From the NCBI GenBank assembly GCA_030998225.1, contig JAPYXD010000753.1:3968001-4032000 (forward strand): a stretch of 64,000 nt of DNA, in the 5' to 3' direction. The position numbers and the translations under genes are program-made. The DNA comes from Diplolepis rosae (taxonomy: Eukaryota; Arthropoda; Insecta; Hymenoptera; Diplolepididae). Under the pieces are notes generated by a model, which did not search any database, was not told the DNA's origin, and saw only the letters and a program-made list of their open reading frames with translations. Positions 36,601-43,397 of this stretch are shown here, one piece after another; the first letter of the stretch is position 1, and each line of letters starts with the position of its first letter.

Positions 36601-38500
36601 CTACCTTCTTGCCAATCTATTCGATGCCTATCTCTCCCTATTACAAATAAAATTTCTTTCTATCTCTCATTATCTCTCCTTACAACAAAAGAAGATCAAT
36701 CCACTACTAAGATATTTTAATATCTTAATATCTAATAGTCTTCCCCTATGTTGAATGGACACAATACTTTTTAGAACTGCACTCTTCATTTCGTGGTAAG
36801 AATAGATACTGAGGGATATAGAGAGAGATTAAAATTTGCACTATGGGAAGATAAATGAGGGATAGAAAAAGATACAAGTGGTCAATCACGAAAGATAGAG
36901 AAAAAGATAGATACTACTTCAGTCGGTGGATAGACTGAGGGATAGGAAAAGATAGATATTACCAGACATAGGAATAGAAACAGATAGATATTCCCGGTCA
37001 CTCTGGATAAGTGCGGGGATAGAAAAAGATAGAGTTTTGGTGATGCAAAGTGATCAGTTGGGAGAGATAGAAATGTTCTATCTTTTCCCATCCCCCAGTT
37101 CCTATCTTTTTCAATCTTTTTACTTCTATCAGGGAGAATACGATGTTCTGAAAAGTGGGTAAATTGTTTTATCCTCTATTGTTTTTAGCCCTGAAGATAG
37201 ACTTTTCGGCCTTGACTCAGAGGTTCATACGTTCAGCAGTGAACTCTTGAAGAAGAGCAGTGAAGGTATTTTTCGAGCAGCCAAACTGGGTGATCTTCCT
37301 GGTTTGAAAGATTTCCATGGGCAGGGGTGTTCTCTTTTATCAAGAGATGCAAGTGGCCAATCTGCTCTTCATTATGCTGCCAGCCTTGGTCATAAAGATG
37401 TTGTTAGATATCTGATAGCTCGTGCGCCACCAACGATTATTAATATGATGGATGACAAGTATGTTCTCTGCAACTTCCCAATAAGCATGAGGACATAGCA
37501 CGTCTTCGGAACGTCTTGCGGACTTCAATGTTAGCACTTTAGCCACCCCGAGGACGTTTCATGTCTTAAAGATGTCTTTTAGACATCAAACGTCCAAAAA
37601 CAAGAAGTCTGACACTAAATTCCTCAGGATGTTCTTGGGACATTCTCAAGACGTTCAGCTTTCCCGTGCTCGCTGGGTCAGGAAAGTTGATTTAGAAAAC
37701 TGGACTTTATTCAGGTGATAAATTTATAATTTTCAGGGGACAAACTGCTCTTCACAAAGCAGCTCAGAACAAATTTCGTTCGATTTGCTGCATGCTAGTG
37801 GCAGGTGGTGCGAATTTGACTATTCGAGATCGAAATAGCAGGACACCACGAGACATAGCTCTAAATACCGATGATACCGAACTCGCAGCCTACCTTCAAA
37901 GTGAGTTTTGTTTTCTAATTGTCTAGTTGGTATGGAGGGATTAGACGTTTTGGAACGTCTCAGGAACTTCAGTCACTTTTCATTGCCTTCTGGAGATAAT
38001 TTGTTTAAAAACGTCTTTAAATTATGAGACCTTTTTAAGATAATAACAAATCTGTCATAGGAGTCTGCAGGATGTCTTTAAGACGTTCTCAAGACGTCCA
38101 ATATCTCTGGACCCAGTGTGGATGAGAACATGAGACGTCTTTAGGATGTCATAAAGACGTTTCAAGGATATTAATGACAGACTACTTGTTGCTTTTTGAA
38201 AGTCTTTTCTGAAAGATGTTTTCAAGTCAGGAGACGTCCTCAGCACAGTAAAAATCCTGATGTTGAAGACATCGAAACGTGATCAAGACGTCACAAAGAC
38301 ATCTAATGTCCCTGCCTACTGAATATTTAAAGATTTTCCAATTATAAAAGCATCAATCTCAGTCAAATAAAAATCTTTATTTTCTGATTTGGTAGAGACT
38401 CTTTTAATTATTTTTGGGAATGATTATAAATTACGATATGCTTTTTTCAGGTCAGGAGCAATTCCAGTTGGTCACTGATGACATGGACAATCTTCCATGA
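20672..38500 (+). CDS. rdgA: Type IV diacylglycerol kinase (rdgA / DGK-zeta/iota-like), 11 exons
   Basis: Phosphorylates diacylglycerol to phosphatidic acid, ending diacylglycerol signalling; the fly orthologue acts in photoreceptors. Exons: 20672-21684, 25428-25569, 29333-30003, 31731-32125, 33603-33985, 34826-35141, 35214-35385, 35465-35767, 37189-37458, 37737-37900, 38451-38500. All introns are GT-AG and total length is 3879 nt, giving 1292 residues and TGA. Order: Ser/acidic N-terminus (1-338); two Cys/His-rich C1 domains (about 368-415 and 432-489); basic MARCKS-like patch (about 508-540); catalytic domain from about 566 with GGDGT at 625-629 and PLGTGND at 652-658; accessory domain from about 721; Ser/Arg-rich linker; ankyrin repeats from about 1158 to 1276; short tail ending DDMDNLP without the ETAV-type PDZ ligand of human DGK-zeta. 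Start chosen at ATG 20672 (A at -3, G at +4). Function is inferred from homology. Confidence 0.93.
21685..22011. other. Intron 1, first part
   Basis: No supported feature other than the splice donor at 21685. Confidence 0.5.
22012..22858. mobile_element. TIR element with ~115-bp arms, split by a MITE
   Basis: The left arm begins GTTAGGCCACTTTAGAGGCA and continues through AAAATAGGCATATTTTGTG and GATTGACTGT. The right arm is its reverse complement from about 22440, but the last part is interrupted at 22569-22843 by a CTCTCTAAAT MITE. The interior carries ATGGCGAGTGTGCAGCATTT. No intact transposase. Confidence 0.8.
22569..22843. mobile_element. CTCTCTAAAT MITE, copy 3
   Basis: Ends CTCTCTAAATCTGAATCAGT and ACTGATTCAGATTTAGAGAG, interior of CAGTGAAA/TTTCACTGA words, TA on both flanks. 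It sits in the right arm of the TIR element at 22012-22858. Removing it with one TA restores the match to the left arm, so the 2-bp duplication is directly supported. Confidence 0.85.
22862..23362. mobile_element. Second TIR-like element, GAGGTAACAC ends
   Basis: Left GAGGTAACACCAC and right AGTGTTACCCCTC are inverted. Inside, ATGGCGACACTGCAGCAATT followed by CGAATTT resembles the core of the preceding element, suggesting a related family. Boundaries approximate. Confidence 0.45.
23363..24600. other. Intron 1, AT-rich middle part
   Basis: Contains a short ACATTT microsatellite (about 23650-23685). No supported gene; several short frames on both strands are AT-driven. Confidence 0.35.
24613..24775. 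mobile_element. GACGTC-type element fragment
   Basis: Begins CCTATTGGGCACGGGAATAT and carries GGACGTTTTTGAGAC, AAGACGTCTTAAGG and AAAACGTC words. The right end is eroded. Confidence 0.5.
24776..25427. other. Intron 1, 3' part
   Basis: AT-rich with no recognised feature except the exon 2 acceptor (TTTTATTTCAG) ending at 25427. Confidence 0.4.
25428..25569 (+). CDS. rdgA: DGK exon 2 (start of first C1 domain)
   Basis: Encodes residues 338-385, including [20 protein letters not shown], the first half of C1 domain 1. Flanked by TTTATTTCAG and GTAAGT; ends in phase 0. Confidence 0.9.
25925..27050. repeat. 341-bp tandem repeat in DGK intron 2
   Basis: The landmark AAGATAATGTTACTAAGTAT recurs near 25930, 26271, 26612 and 26956. 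The middle copies are nearly identical and the outer ones diverge. No coding content. Confidence 0.85.
27228..27502. mobile_element. 275-bp GACGTC-type element, copy A
   Basis: Same interior as the 275-bp elements at 30769 and 41166 (GGATATCCTAAAGATATTC, ACACAAGATATCTCTGGA, ACACGTGCCAAAAGGCGTCC). The ends read CACAGTAGGC and GCCCACTGTG, both changed from CCC/GGG. TT flanks on both sides suggest a 2-bp duplication. Confidence 0.8.
27503..28230. other. DGK intron 2, remaining part
   Basis: No supported feature. Confidence 0.35.
28231..29065. mobile_element. 835-bp near-perfect palindrome (foldback element)
   Basis: Starts CCCTATTGAAAAACTTGACG and ends CGTCAAGTTTTTCAATAGGG. Arms of about 415 bp meet near 28648. 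Outer and central parts are arrays of CGTAAAAAACGACGTCAAAAA-like words; each arm also has a unique segment (CTTTAAGAAGCCTTACATTT ... CGACCGAATATAAATTGT). TT on both flanks fits a 2-bp duplication. No coding frame. Confidence 0.9.
29333..30003 (+). CDS. rdgA: DGK exon 3 (C1 domains, basic patch, start of catalytic domain)
   Basis: Encodes residues 386-608 and part of 609: the second half of C1-1 ([13 protein letters not shown]), C1-2 ([17 protein letters not shown]...CSWCKAAYH), the basic [13 protein letters not shown] patch, and the catalytic start [16 protein letters not shown]. Donor GTGAGA at 30004. Confidence 0.93.
30193..30362. mobile_element. AACGTT hairpin MITE, copy 1
   Basis: Ends CCCAATGGGCACACGATATT and AATATTGTGTGCCCATGGGG. 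The interior is an almost complete hairpin built from AACGTT/GAACGTTC. Flanked by TA on both sides. Inserted within the mariner element. Confidence 0.85.
30390..30768 (-). pseudogene. Mariner transposase, C-terminal remnant
   Basis: Open - strand frame with the mariner hallmark [20 protein letters not shown] and a downstream [20 protein letters not shown] segment. Upstream, the frame jumps from a helix-turn-helix-like region ([17 protein letters not shown]) to [10 protein letters not shown], skipping most of the DD(D) catalytic core. It then meets the GACGTC element inserted at 30769. Confidence 0.8.
30769..31043. mobile_element. 275-bp GACGTC-type element, copy B
   Basis: Ends CCCAATAGGCACAAAACC and TTTTTTACCCACTGGG with TC on both flanks. 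Interior matches copies at 27228 and 41166; all three are 275 bp. It interrupts the mariner transposase remnant. Confidence 0.88.
31279..31470. mobile_element. AACGTT hairpin MITE, copy 2
   Basis: Ends CCCAATAGGCACACGATATT and ATATCGTCTGCCCATTGGG with TC on both flanks; 192 bp. Arms pair almost completely. Same family as 30193-30362, but the right arm keeps a CCTATAACGTTTGTAGAATG stretch absent from copy 1. Confidence 0.85.
31731..32125 (+). CDS. rdgA: DGK exon 4 (catalytic core)
   Basis: Encodes residues 609-740: GGDGTVGW (nucleotide-binding loop), [20 protein letters not shown], then the accessory-domain start [20 protein letters not shown]. Donor GTGAAT at 32126. Confidence 0.94.
32126..33602. 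other. DGK intron 4
   Basis: Mostly AT-rich. It contains a short GACGTC-type remnant near 32510-32580 and a tRNA-like fragment near 33000 (separate entry). No gene seen. Confidence 0.5.
32999..33062 (+). repeat. tRNA-like fragment, probable SINE remnant
   Basis: A hairpin TTCGACCGGCAATCGAAAGG followed by CCTGGGCTCGATACCCAG resembles the anticodon and T-arm regions (B box) of a tRNA, then a T-rich tail. The 5' half is not recognisable and the loop lacks the expected U33, so a functional tRNA is unlikely. Confidence 0.45.
33603..33985 (+). CDS. rdgA: DGK exon 5 (accessory domain)
   Basis: Encodes residues 741-868, from [16 protein letters not shown] through [16 protein letters not shown] and [12 protein letters not shown] to RTIPMQ. 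Acceptor TATTCCAG; donor GTATGC. Confidence 0.93.
34046..34721. mobile_element. 676-bp foldback element rich in TACGACGTCGTA
   Basis: Ends CCCTATTGTAAAATACGAC and GTCGTATTTTACAGTAGGG, TT on both flanks. Each arm (about 230 bp) holds a run of ACGTCGTA/TACGACAT words plus the shared segment AATTAACACTGTAATTGA...TTTGGCAAAGAAGAC. End sequence links it to the palindrome at 28231, although the internal motif differs. Confidence 0.85.
34826..35141 (+). CDS. rdgA: DGK exon 6
   Basis: Encodes residues 869-973 and the first base of 974: [20 protein letters not shown] (end of accessory domain) to PMDTCCFLD. The donor GTGAGA at 35142 joins in frame to exon 7. Confidence 0.9.
35214..35385 (+). CDS. rdgA: DGK exon 7
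   Basis: Encodes [20 protein letters not shown] and an acidic, Gln/Ser-rich linker to QRLS. Conserved [13 protein letters not shown] matches type IV DGKs. Confidence 0.9.
35465..35767 (+). CDS. rdgA: DGK exon 8 (Ser/Arg linker)
   Basis: Encodes a low-complexity Ser/Arg/Glu-rich linker ([24 protein letters not shown]). No known domain. Ends at donor GTATAA, 20 bp before a large element. Confidence 0.85.
35788..37134. mobile_element. TATCTTTTTCTA-rich element filling DGK intron 8
   Basis: Starts CCCTGCTGGAAGTAAAAA and ends TTTTTACTTCTATCAGGG, with AG on both flanks. The left two thirds are T-strand TATCTTTTTCTATC words; the right part is the complementary AGATAGAAAAAGATAG. 1347 bp of the 1421-nt intron are this element. 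Copies at 43398 and 47283. Confidence 0.88.
37189..37458 (+). CDS. rdgA: DGK exon 9 (ankyrin repeats)
   Basis: Encodes [17 protein letters not shown], then ankyrin repeats: [20 protein letters not shown] and [20 protein letters not shown]. Joined to exon 10 within Lys (AA|G). Confidence 0.92.
37477..37677. mobile_element. GACGTC-type element in DGK intron 9
   Basis: Ends CCCAATAAGCATGAGGAC and CCCGTGCTCGCTGGG with GACGTC-like words between. 201 bp of a 278-nt intron. Flanks TT/TC do not match exactly. Confidence 0.7.
37737..37900 (+). CDS. rdgA: DGK exon 10 (ankyrin repeats)
   Basis: Encodes [20 protein letters not shown] and [20 protein letters not shown], completing the ankyrin block. Confidence 0.92.
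37930..38325. mobile_element. GACGTC-type element(s) in DGK intron 10
   Basis: Dense GACGTC/AACGTC words and an internal CTGGACCCAGTGTGGATGAG that looks like a junction between two adjacent elements. Ends unresolved. Confidence 0.5.
38451..38500 (+). CDS. rdgA: DGK exon 11 (C-terminal tail)
   Basis: Encodes the last residues, [15 protein letters not shown], and TGA at 38498-38500. Acceptor CTTTTTTCAG. Aligns with the human DGK-zeta tail, but the class I PDZ ligand is absent. Confidence 0.85.
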
Positions 38501-38974
38501 CCTCGTGCAGTTTGCGCGAAAGCGTAAATAAAAAAGATGGATTTGCGTCATGGTTATTAGTAATAATTAAGATTTTCGAATTTTTGAGCACACGTCACAA
38601 TTTAATTCGATAGTGACGAGCGCACGTGATAATCCGAATCCTTAGAAAAATTTTAGAGGCTCTTTTAGCCTGTCGATTTGGCAGCGGTCTCATTATTATA
38701 GATTATCTCATACAAACAAAATACGAACTTGATAATTTTTCGATCGCTAACGAACTACCTATAACGCATAGACGTATTTTAATAATGTTTCTTCTCAGCA
38801 TTCGTATCGTCAAGATCGTCTGTCTCTTCTTTAAAACGGCGAGATCTCTTTCAGAAAGATCTCTCAAAATAATATCCAAATTAATTATTAAAATTCTTCT
38901 CTGCGAGATTTTCTGCGTGTATTACCCCCTGAGTGGGGATTCGGGAAAAGTTCGTTGGTCGCTTCGAGAGGGAA
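38501..38974 (+). other. DGK downstream / probable 3' UTR
   Basis: Non-repetitive looking sequence after the stop codon. The 123-codon frame at 38626-38997 has no recognised domain. Confidence 0.35.
38527..38532 (+). terminator. Candidate poly(A) signal of DGK
   Basis: AATAAA lies 27 bases after the stop codon and is followed by T/G-rich sequence. More distal signals exist (for example AATAAA near 40870), so a long 3' UTR remains possible. Confidence 0.3.
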
Positions 38975-39189
38975 CCCAGTGGATACTGAGACATTGAACG
39001 TCTTCGTAACGTCTCAAGAACGTCTTGCGGAATTCGACGTCAGGCTTTTTGCAGCCTTCTGAACGTCTCGTGTCTAAAAGACGTCTTTCAGACAGAAGAC
39101 GTCCTCAGGATGGAAAAAGAAAGACATTCAAGTTTACAAGACGTTCTTATAACGTCCTGAAAACGTCTAAAGTCGCCGTGTCCATTGTG
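38975..39189. mobile_element. GACGTC-type element
   Basis: Starts CCCAGTGGATACTGAGACAT, ends CGCCGTGTCCATTGTG, with AA on both flanks. Interior GACGTC, AACGTC and GACGTTC. Confidence 0.75.
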
Positions 39190-39747
39190 AAGTTAAGTTT
39201 TTTGTCTGAAGAAAGAAATAAGTATTATATTATTAGATCTGGAAATTCAGAGAAATATCCTAACGAACGATATATACAATTTACATATGTCTATTCGCTA
39301 GTCGTATTTAAAAATTATGATATTCGGTACCAAAATGAAAAAGGGGATCAACGTACTAACACCAATTAGTTCTTAGAGGCGGTCTATCGCCACTACTATT
39401 ACTACTATTGCTACTATTAATATAATTAATTAACTCATAGGATCGATGAGAGACACTCAGTCCTATTAATTGTTTTTTGACAAATTGACGAAATACAGAC
39501 TATAGAAATTTATGCTAACTATCTTTAAGATAAGGCCAACGAACACAAAACGGGTGTTTTTGTTCTTCGAGGGTGCATTGCCTATGATTAATTACTGCAA
39601 TTAGCGTAATTTCTAATTATACATTAGAGCCAAAGAGACAAGCCTTAGCACACAAATGACTTTAACTTTCATTTCCAAAAAATGTTTTTCTGAAAATTAT
39701 TTACCCCTAGCTAGAATCCCAGCTTCAAAAAACCCTAGTGGGCACAA
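39190..39747. other. Possible distal DGK 3' UTR
   Basis: Contains an ACTATT microsatellite near 39395-39420. No gene. Confidence 0.3.
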
Positions 39748-40033
39748 CCCTGACTGGATTTTTGGATTGGAATTTAATTCGAGCGAATTGGAGCTATTCC
39801 GAACCAATCCGAAATAGTTTTAAATATCGTTTGATGCAAATTGGTTGGAGATCATTTCAACTCAATACGAATTAATTCAAACAAAGTTTTTCATTGGAAT
39901 CAATCGAAGCTCGGATTTATTCGGGTTGAACCGGAAAAAATCGGATTGATTTTCAATCGATTTGCATCAAACAAGACTCAACATGATTTTTGGATTGATT
40001 CGAAAACCAATTTTTCCGAAACTATTGCCGGGG
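39748..40033. mobile_element. TCGGATT-rich element, copy 2 (diverged)
   Basis: Begins CCCTGACTGGATTTTTGGAT and carries ATTCGA, TTCCGAACCAATCCGAA and ATCGGATTGATTTTCAATCG words as in the element at 14681. Ends near TATTGCCGGGGG. Confidence 0.5.
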
Positions 40034-40039
40034 GAGGAC

Positions 40040-40110
40040 ATTATACGACCTAAAGACGTCTTAGTAACTTCAATGTCAGTCCGCTTGTTTCTTTTTTCCT
40101 GTTTTCTGTA
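40040..40110. mobile_element. GACGTC-type fragment
   Basis: Short remnant with AAAGACGTCTTAGTAACTTC and CAGTCCGCTTG. Confidence 0.35.
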
Positions 40111-40138
40111 AATAAAAAATGTGACATTTGTGCTGCAA

Positions 40139-40230
40139 CCCAGCAAACGCTGTTAGGTAAAACTTAAATAGCTTTCATAGACTTCTGTTACTCCGAAATT
40201 ATAGAACAGTTGTAAAAGGTGTTTGCTGGG
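40139..40230. mobile_element. 92-bp CCCAGCAAAC...GTTTGCTGGG MITE
   Basis: Ends CCCAGCAAACGCTGTTAGG and TGTAAAAGGTGTTTGCTGGG are inverted; AA flanks both sides (2-bp duplication). Confidence 0.75.
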
Positions 40231-40254
40231 AAGGATTTCTGTCTGAAATCAATG

Positions 40255-40425
40255 GTCGCTGGAAATCAGACGTCTTAGTGACGTCTTAAGGACGTCTCGC
40301 AAATTTCTGTGTCAGTTTTTTTACGCTCTTTGAAGTTCCATGTCTCAAAGACGTCTGACATTGAAGTTTCTGATACGTTTTTGAGACGTCTTGAAGACGA
40401 TAAATTTCTCGAGTTCATTGGGAAG
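40255..40425. mobile_element. GACGTC-type element fragment
   Basis: Contains GACGTCTTAGTGACGTC, AAAGACGTCTGACATT and GAGACGTCTTGAAGACG. Ends eroded. Confidence 0.5.
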
Positions 40426-40429
40426 CGAG

Positions 40430-41154
40430 GAAATTGTTGTAACTCACTATAATTGTGAAAAAGTCCGTAATTAATAGAAACACGTATATAATACATAATA
40501 TCGATTAAATTGTATTCTGTAAATCACCGAATAACGGTTCTCGGGCATAGAGAACGTTTATCTATCGACTTTTGCGAGTACTTAACGAAAAATGCCTTCT
40601 ACGGTCCACATGCGTAATACTAACGATCATTAGCTATAGTGATCATCTGGGCGAACAATTATTTATCGAAAGAATGTATGTTTGTGTGTCTGCTGAGATA
40701 AAACAAAGCTACTTTGATAATTTATGTAAACTAGAAAGAATGTGTGTGAGGAAAGAAAATAGAAAAAGTATGAAAGCATACAAGAGTGAAAGACGAAAAG
40801 TAAAAACACAGTATTGCCTTCTTCGAGGACGAGATTTCGGCGCGTTAGTTTTTTTTTGAGTTCTAGAGCAATAAATTGTGGACAATCACGAATCTCGCGC
40901 CAAAGTCTTGCCCAATTAGTTTTCATCTATCGTTGAGTTTTTCCAGCGAACCAACAATCTTTAATTCCACGTTGATTCACTTTTGATTCAAATGTTTGCG
41001 CGCTATGAGACTTTTGTAATTAACGAATTTCACTCGTCCTTCTGAGGCTCAAATAGAAAAAACAGAAAAACTAATGCAAAGTAATAGTTTTGCAATATCG
41101 ATATCCAAACATCAAAAGTATCGATATTATCAATATTTTTTAATCTAATGTATA
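40430..41154. other. Intergenic, no supported gene
   Basis: A 95-codon + frame at 40572-40859 shows no domain. AATAAA near 40870 could be a distal poly(A) signal of the kinase gene. Confidence 0.35.
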
Positions 41155-41674
41155 CCCTGGCGAAACCCAGTAGGCACAAAACCTTGGATATCCGAGACAA
41201 CTCCCTGAGACGTTACTAGGACGTCTAATGTTAGTTCAATTGACGTACGAAAGATGTCTAATGTCCTAAAGAGATCTTAAAAACGTCCTTAAAACACAAG
41301 ATATCTCTCGAACGTTATTTGTATTGATATCGAACGTCTTGAGAACGTCCTTAGGGCGACCTAAGGACACGTGCCAAAAGACGTCCTAGAAATGTCCTAT
41401 AGACATCCTTAGAACTTCTTTAGATTTTTTACCCACTGGGAAGTTTCAAAAAGGGATTTAATCCGAGCGAATCCGAACCATTAGGAAATGATGAATGAAT
41501 TTAAGGTAGGAATGATTCTTATTCATTCGGATTGAAACGGAATGAGTTGAATTGATTTTTAACCGATTCGCATCGAACGAGATTCAAGACGTTTTTTGGA
41601 TTAGTTTGAAAACATACTTCGAAAAGGCGCAGATTCCCTTGGACTGAATTCCTTAAAGGAACTTTTGTCAAGGG
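41155..41674. mobile_element. TCGGATT-rich element, copy 3, split by GACGTC element
   Basis: Left end CCCTGGCGAAA, right end TTTTGTCAAGGG, interior ATCCGAGCGAATCCGAACC and ATTCGGATTGAAACGG. A 275-bp GACGTC-type element interrupts it 11 bases from the left end. Confidence 0.7.
41166..41440. mobile_element. 275-bp GACGTC-type element, copy C
   Basis: Ends CCCAGTAGGCACAAAACC and TTTTTTACCCACTGGG, AA on both flanks. Same length and interior as copies A and B. Confidence 0.9.
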
Positions 41675-42589
41675 TTTTTCATTGTATAATTCCGATGATT
41701 TAATGTCAATGGTTGCTTACTCGATATATCAATATTTAATATCGATAATTGCTTACTTGATATATCGATATGACACGAATCAATATTTTTTAAACAATAC
41801 AATGCAACCTAACATTGGAATACTGAAAAATCGGGATTTTTATATATCAATACTACAAAAGTATCGATATTTTTATTTTAATATTCCATTATTAATCAAA
41901 AGTACCTTTGTGATTCAAATGATCAGGTATGTTCAACATGAAATTCTAATTTGGTTTATTTTTCATGAAACTCTCGATTAGAAATTGCAAACAGTTTCTT
42001 TCTTTCCTTTAGAGTCTCTGATACTTTCTGCAATGCATTCTATCTGCATTTCGTTTGATTCCTTCTAATAAACAGGGTAATGAGCTGGGGACGAGCTAGA
42101 CACAAGGCTGTAAAAAATTAATTTTCGATTTGTTGTATTCTTTCGAAAACATTCGGTTTTCCGCTTTTGTATCTAGTCTAAATTAAATAATTATTTTAAG
42201 AAATTATATTTATTTGAAATAAGTACTCAGTGTGATTTAACGGGAGCGTTTGAAAATCGAATTTTGTGCTTCCACAGCTTTAGAATGCAACTGTAGCTCG
42301 TCCTTCCGCCTCAAAAATAAAACTCCAAGGGGGTGACGAGTGAGGGTCAGAAAAGTGTTGACTTTTTGAGAATCTCAATCAGAAAAATGAAGCAGTTTGC
42401 GCGAGTGAGTACAAGAAAAGATGAGTGATAGAGAAGACAATTGTTACGGGTTTGATAGATAAACCCACTCGACACCCACTGTGATATATTTTTAATTTTT
42501 TTCACATTTTTAAAACTCGCTTCGGAAAAGGACATCAATATCAAGAAAGATCATTAAAACCATGAAATGGGAGGAAGTGAGAATAGGAA
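41675..42589. other. Intergenic AT-rich, no supported gene
   Basis: Many GATAT/ATATC (TCGATAT) words at 41690-41900. The frames are AT-driven. Confidence 0.35.
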
Positions 42590-42670
42590 CCCAGTGGGCA
42601 CAGAGACATTGGACGTCTTTAAAACATCCCAATGTTAGTCTTTTTGTTGTATTTTTGATAGTCCAGGCAT
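42590..42670. mobile_element. GACGTC-type element, truncated
   Basis: Left end CCCAGTGGGCACAGAGACAT, TTGGACGTCTTTAAAAC, then sequence characteristic of the family is lost. Confidence 0.5.
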
Positions 42671-42684
42671 CTCGTCGTAAAAAA

Positions 42685-43385
42685 GGTCTTTTTGACTTGA
42701 TGACTGGTAAATTTTAGATTTTTTTGTTGATAAAACGCTTTATTGAGTGGCTCTGAAGGCAAAATTAAATTTGCAACAAATCGCCTGATGCGTTTAGGAA
42801 ATATTTTTGAAAAAAGTTCCTAAAAATCATGTTTGCGTGGATTGACACCCGCCATTGCATTATAGAGCAAAAGTAGTGGTACAGTAAAACCCCGTTTATC
42901 GCAACACCCGTTTATTGCAACTTGTCTCTCCCGTTTATCGCAATAAACTCCACCATTTTTCCCCCTCCTATTAGTAGAAGGAGAGGCCACGTAATTCTTA
43001 AGGATAGGCGGGAATACCCCTCACTTTTAAATTTGTGATAAACTGATAAACTTGGCGCATGCGCCAACAACCAGTTAGTCAGGCTGGTGGTGGAAGAGTG
43101 GGAGCCCCTCTGTATTTGCGATAAACGGGAGGTATTCGATTGGAAGGTGTTGCAATAAACGGGGTTTTACTGTAATTGAAATTAAAGTGATCAGAATTCT
43201 GAAAGTTGAACTATTTTAGGGAGCAATTTGTAAGTGTTCAGTTTTTAAAAAATGTACTGTTTCCAAAAATATTTCCTGGATGCACCAAGTGATTTGTTCG
43301 CAAACTTAATTTTGAGTTCAGAGCCACTTAACAAATCGTTTTATCAAAAAATCCAGACTTTACCAGTTAACAAGTCCTAAAGTGA
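42685..43385. mobile_element. TIR element with ~150-bp arms, containing a pogo-like MITE
   Basis: Left words ACTGGTAAA, GATAAAACG, GTGGCTCTGAA, CAACAAATC and GGAAATATTTTTG recur as reverse complements on the right (GATTTGTTCG, TTCAGAGCCACTT, CGTTTTATCA, TTTACCAGT). No coding frame. Confidence 0.75.
42882..43172. mobile_element. Pogo/Tigger-like MITE
   Basis: Inverted ends CAGTAAAACCCCGTTTATCG and TGCAATAAACGGGGTTTTAC+TG with TA on both sides (42880-42881 and 43173-43174). Ends of this type are typical of pogo-group Tc1/mariner elements. No transposase. Confidence 0.85.
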
Positions 43386-43397
43386 GCAGATACCTGG

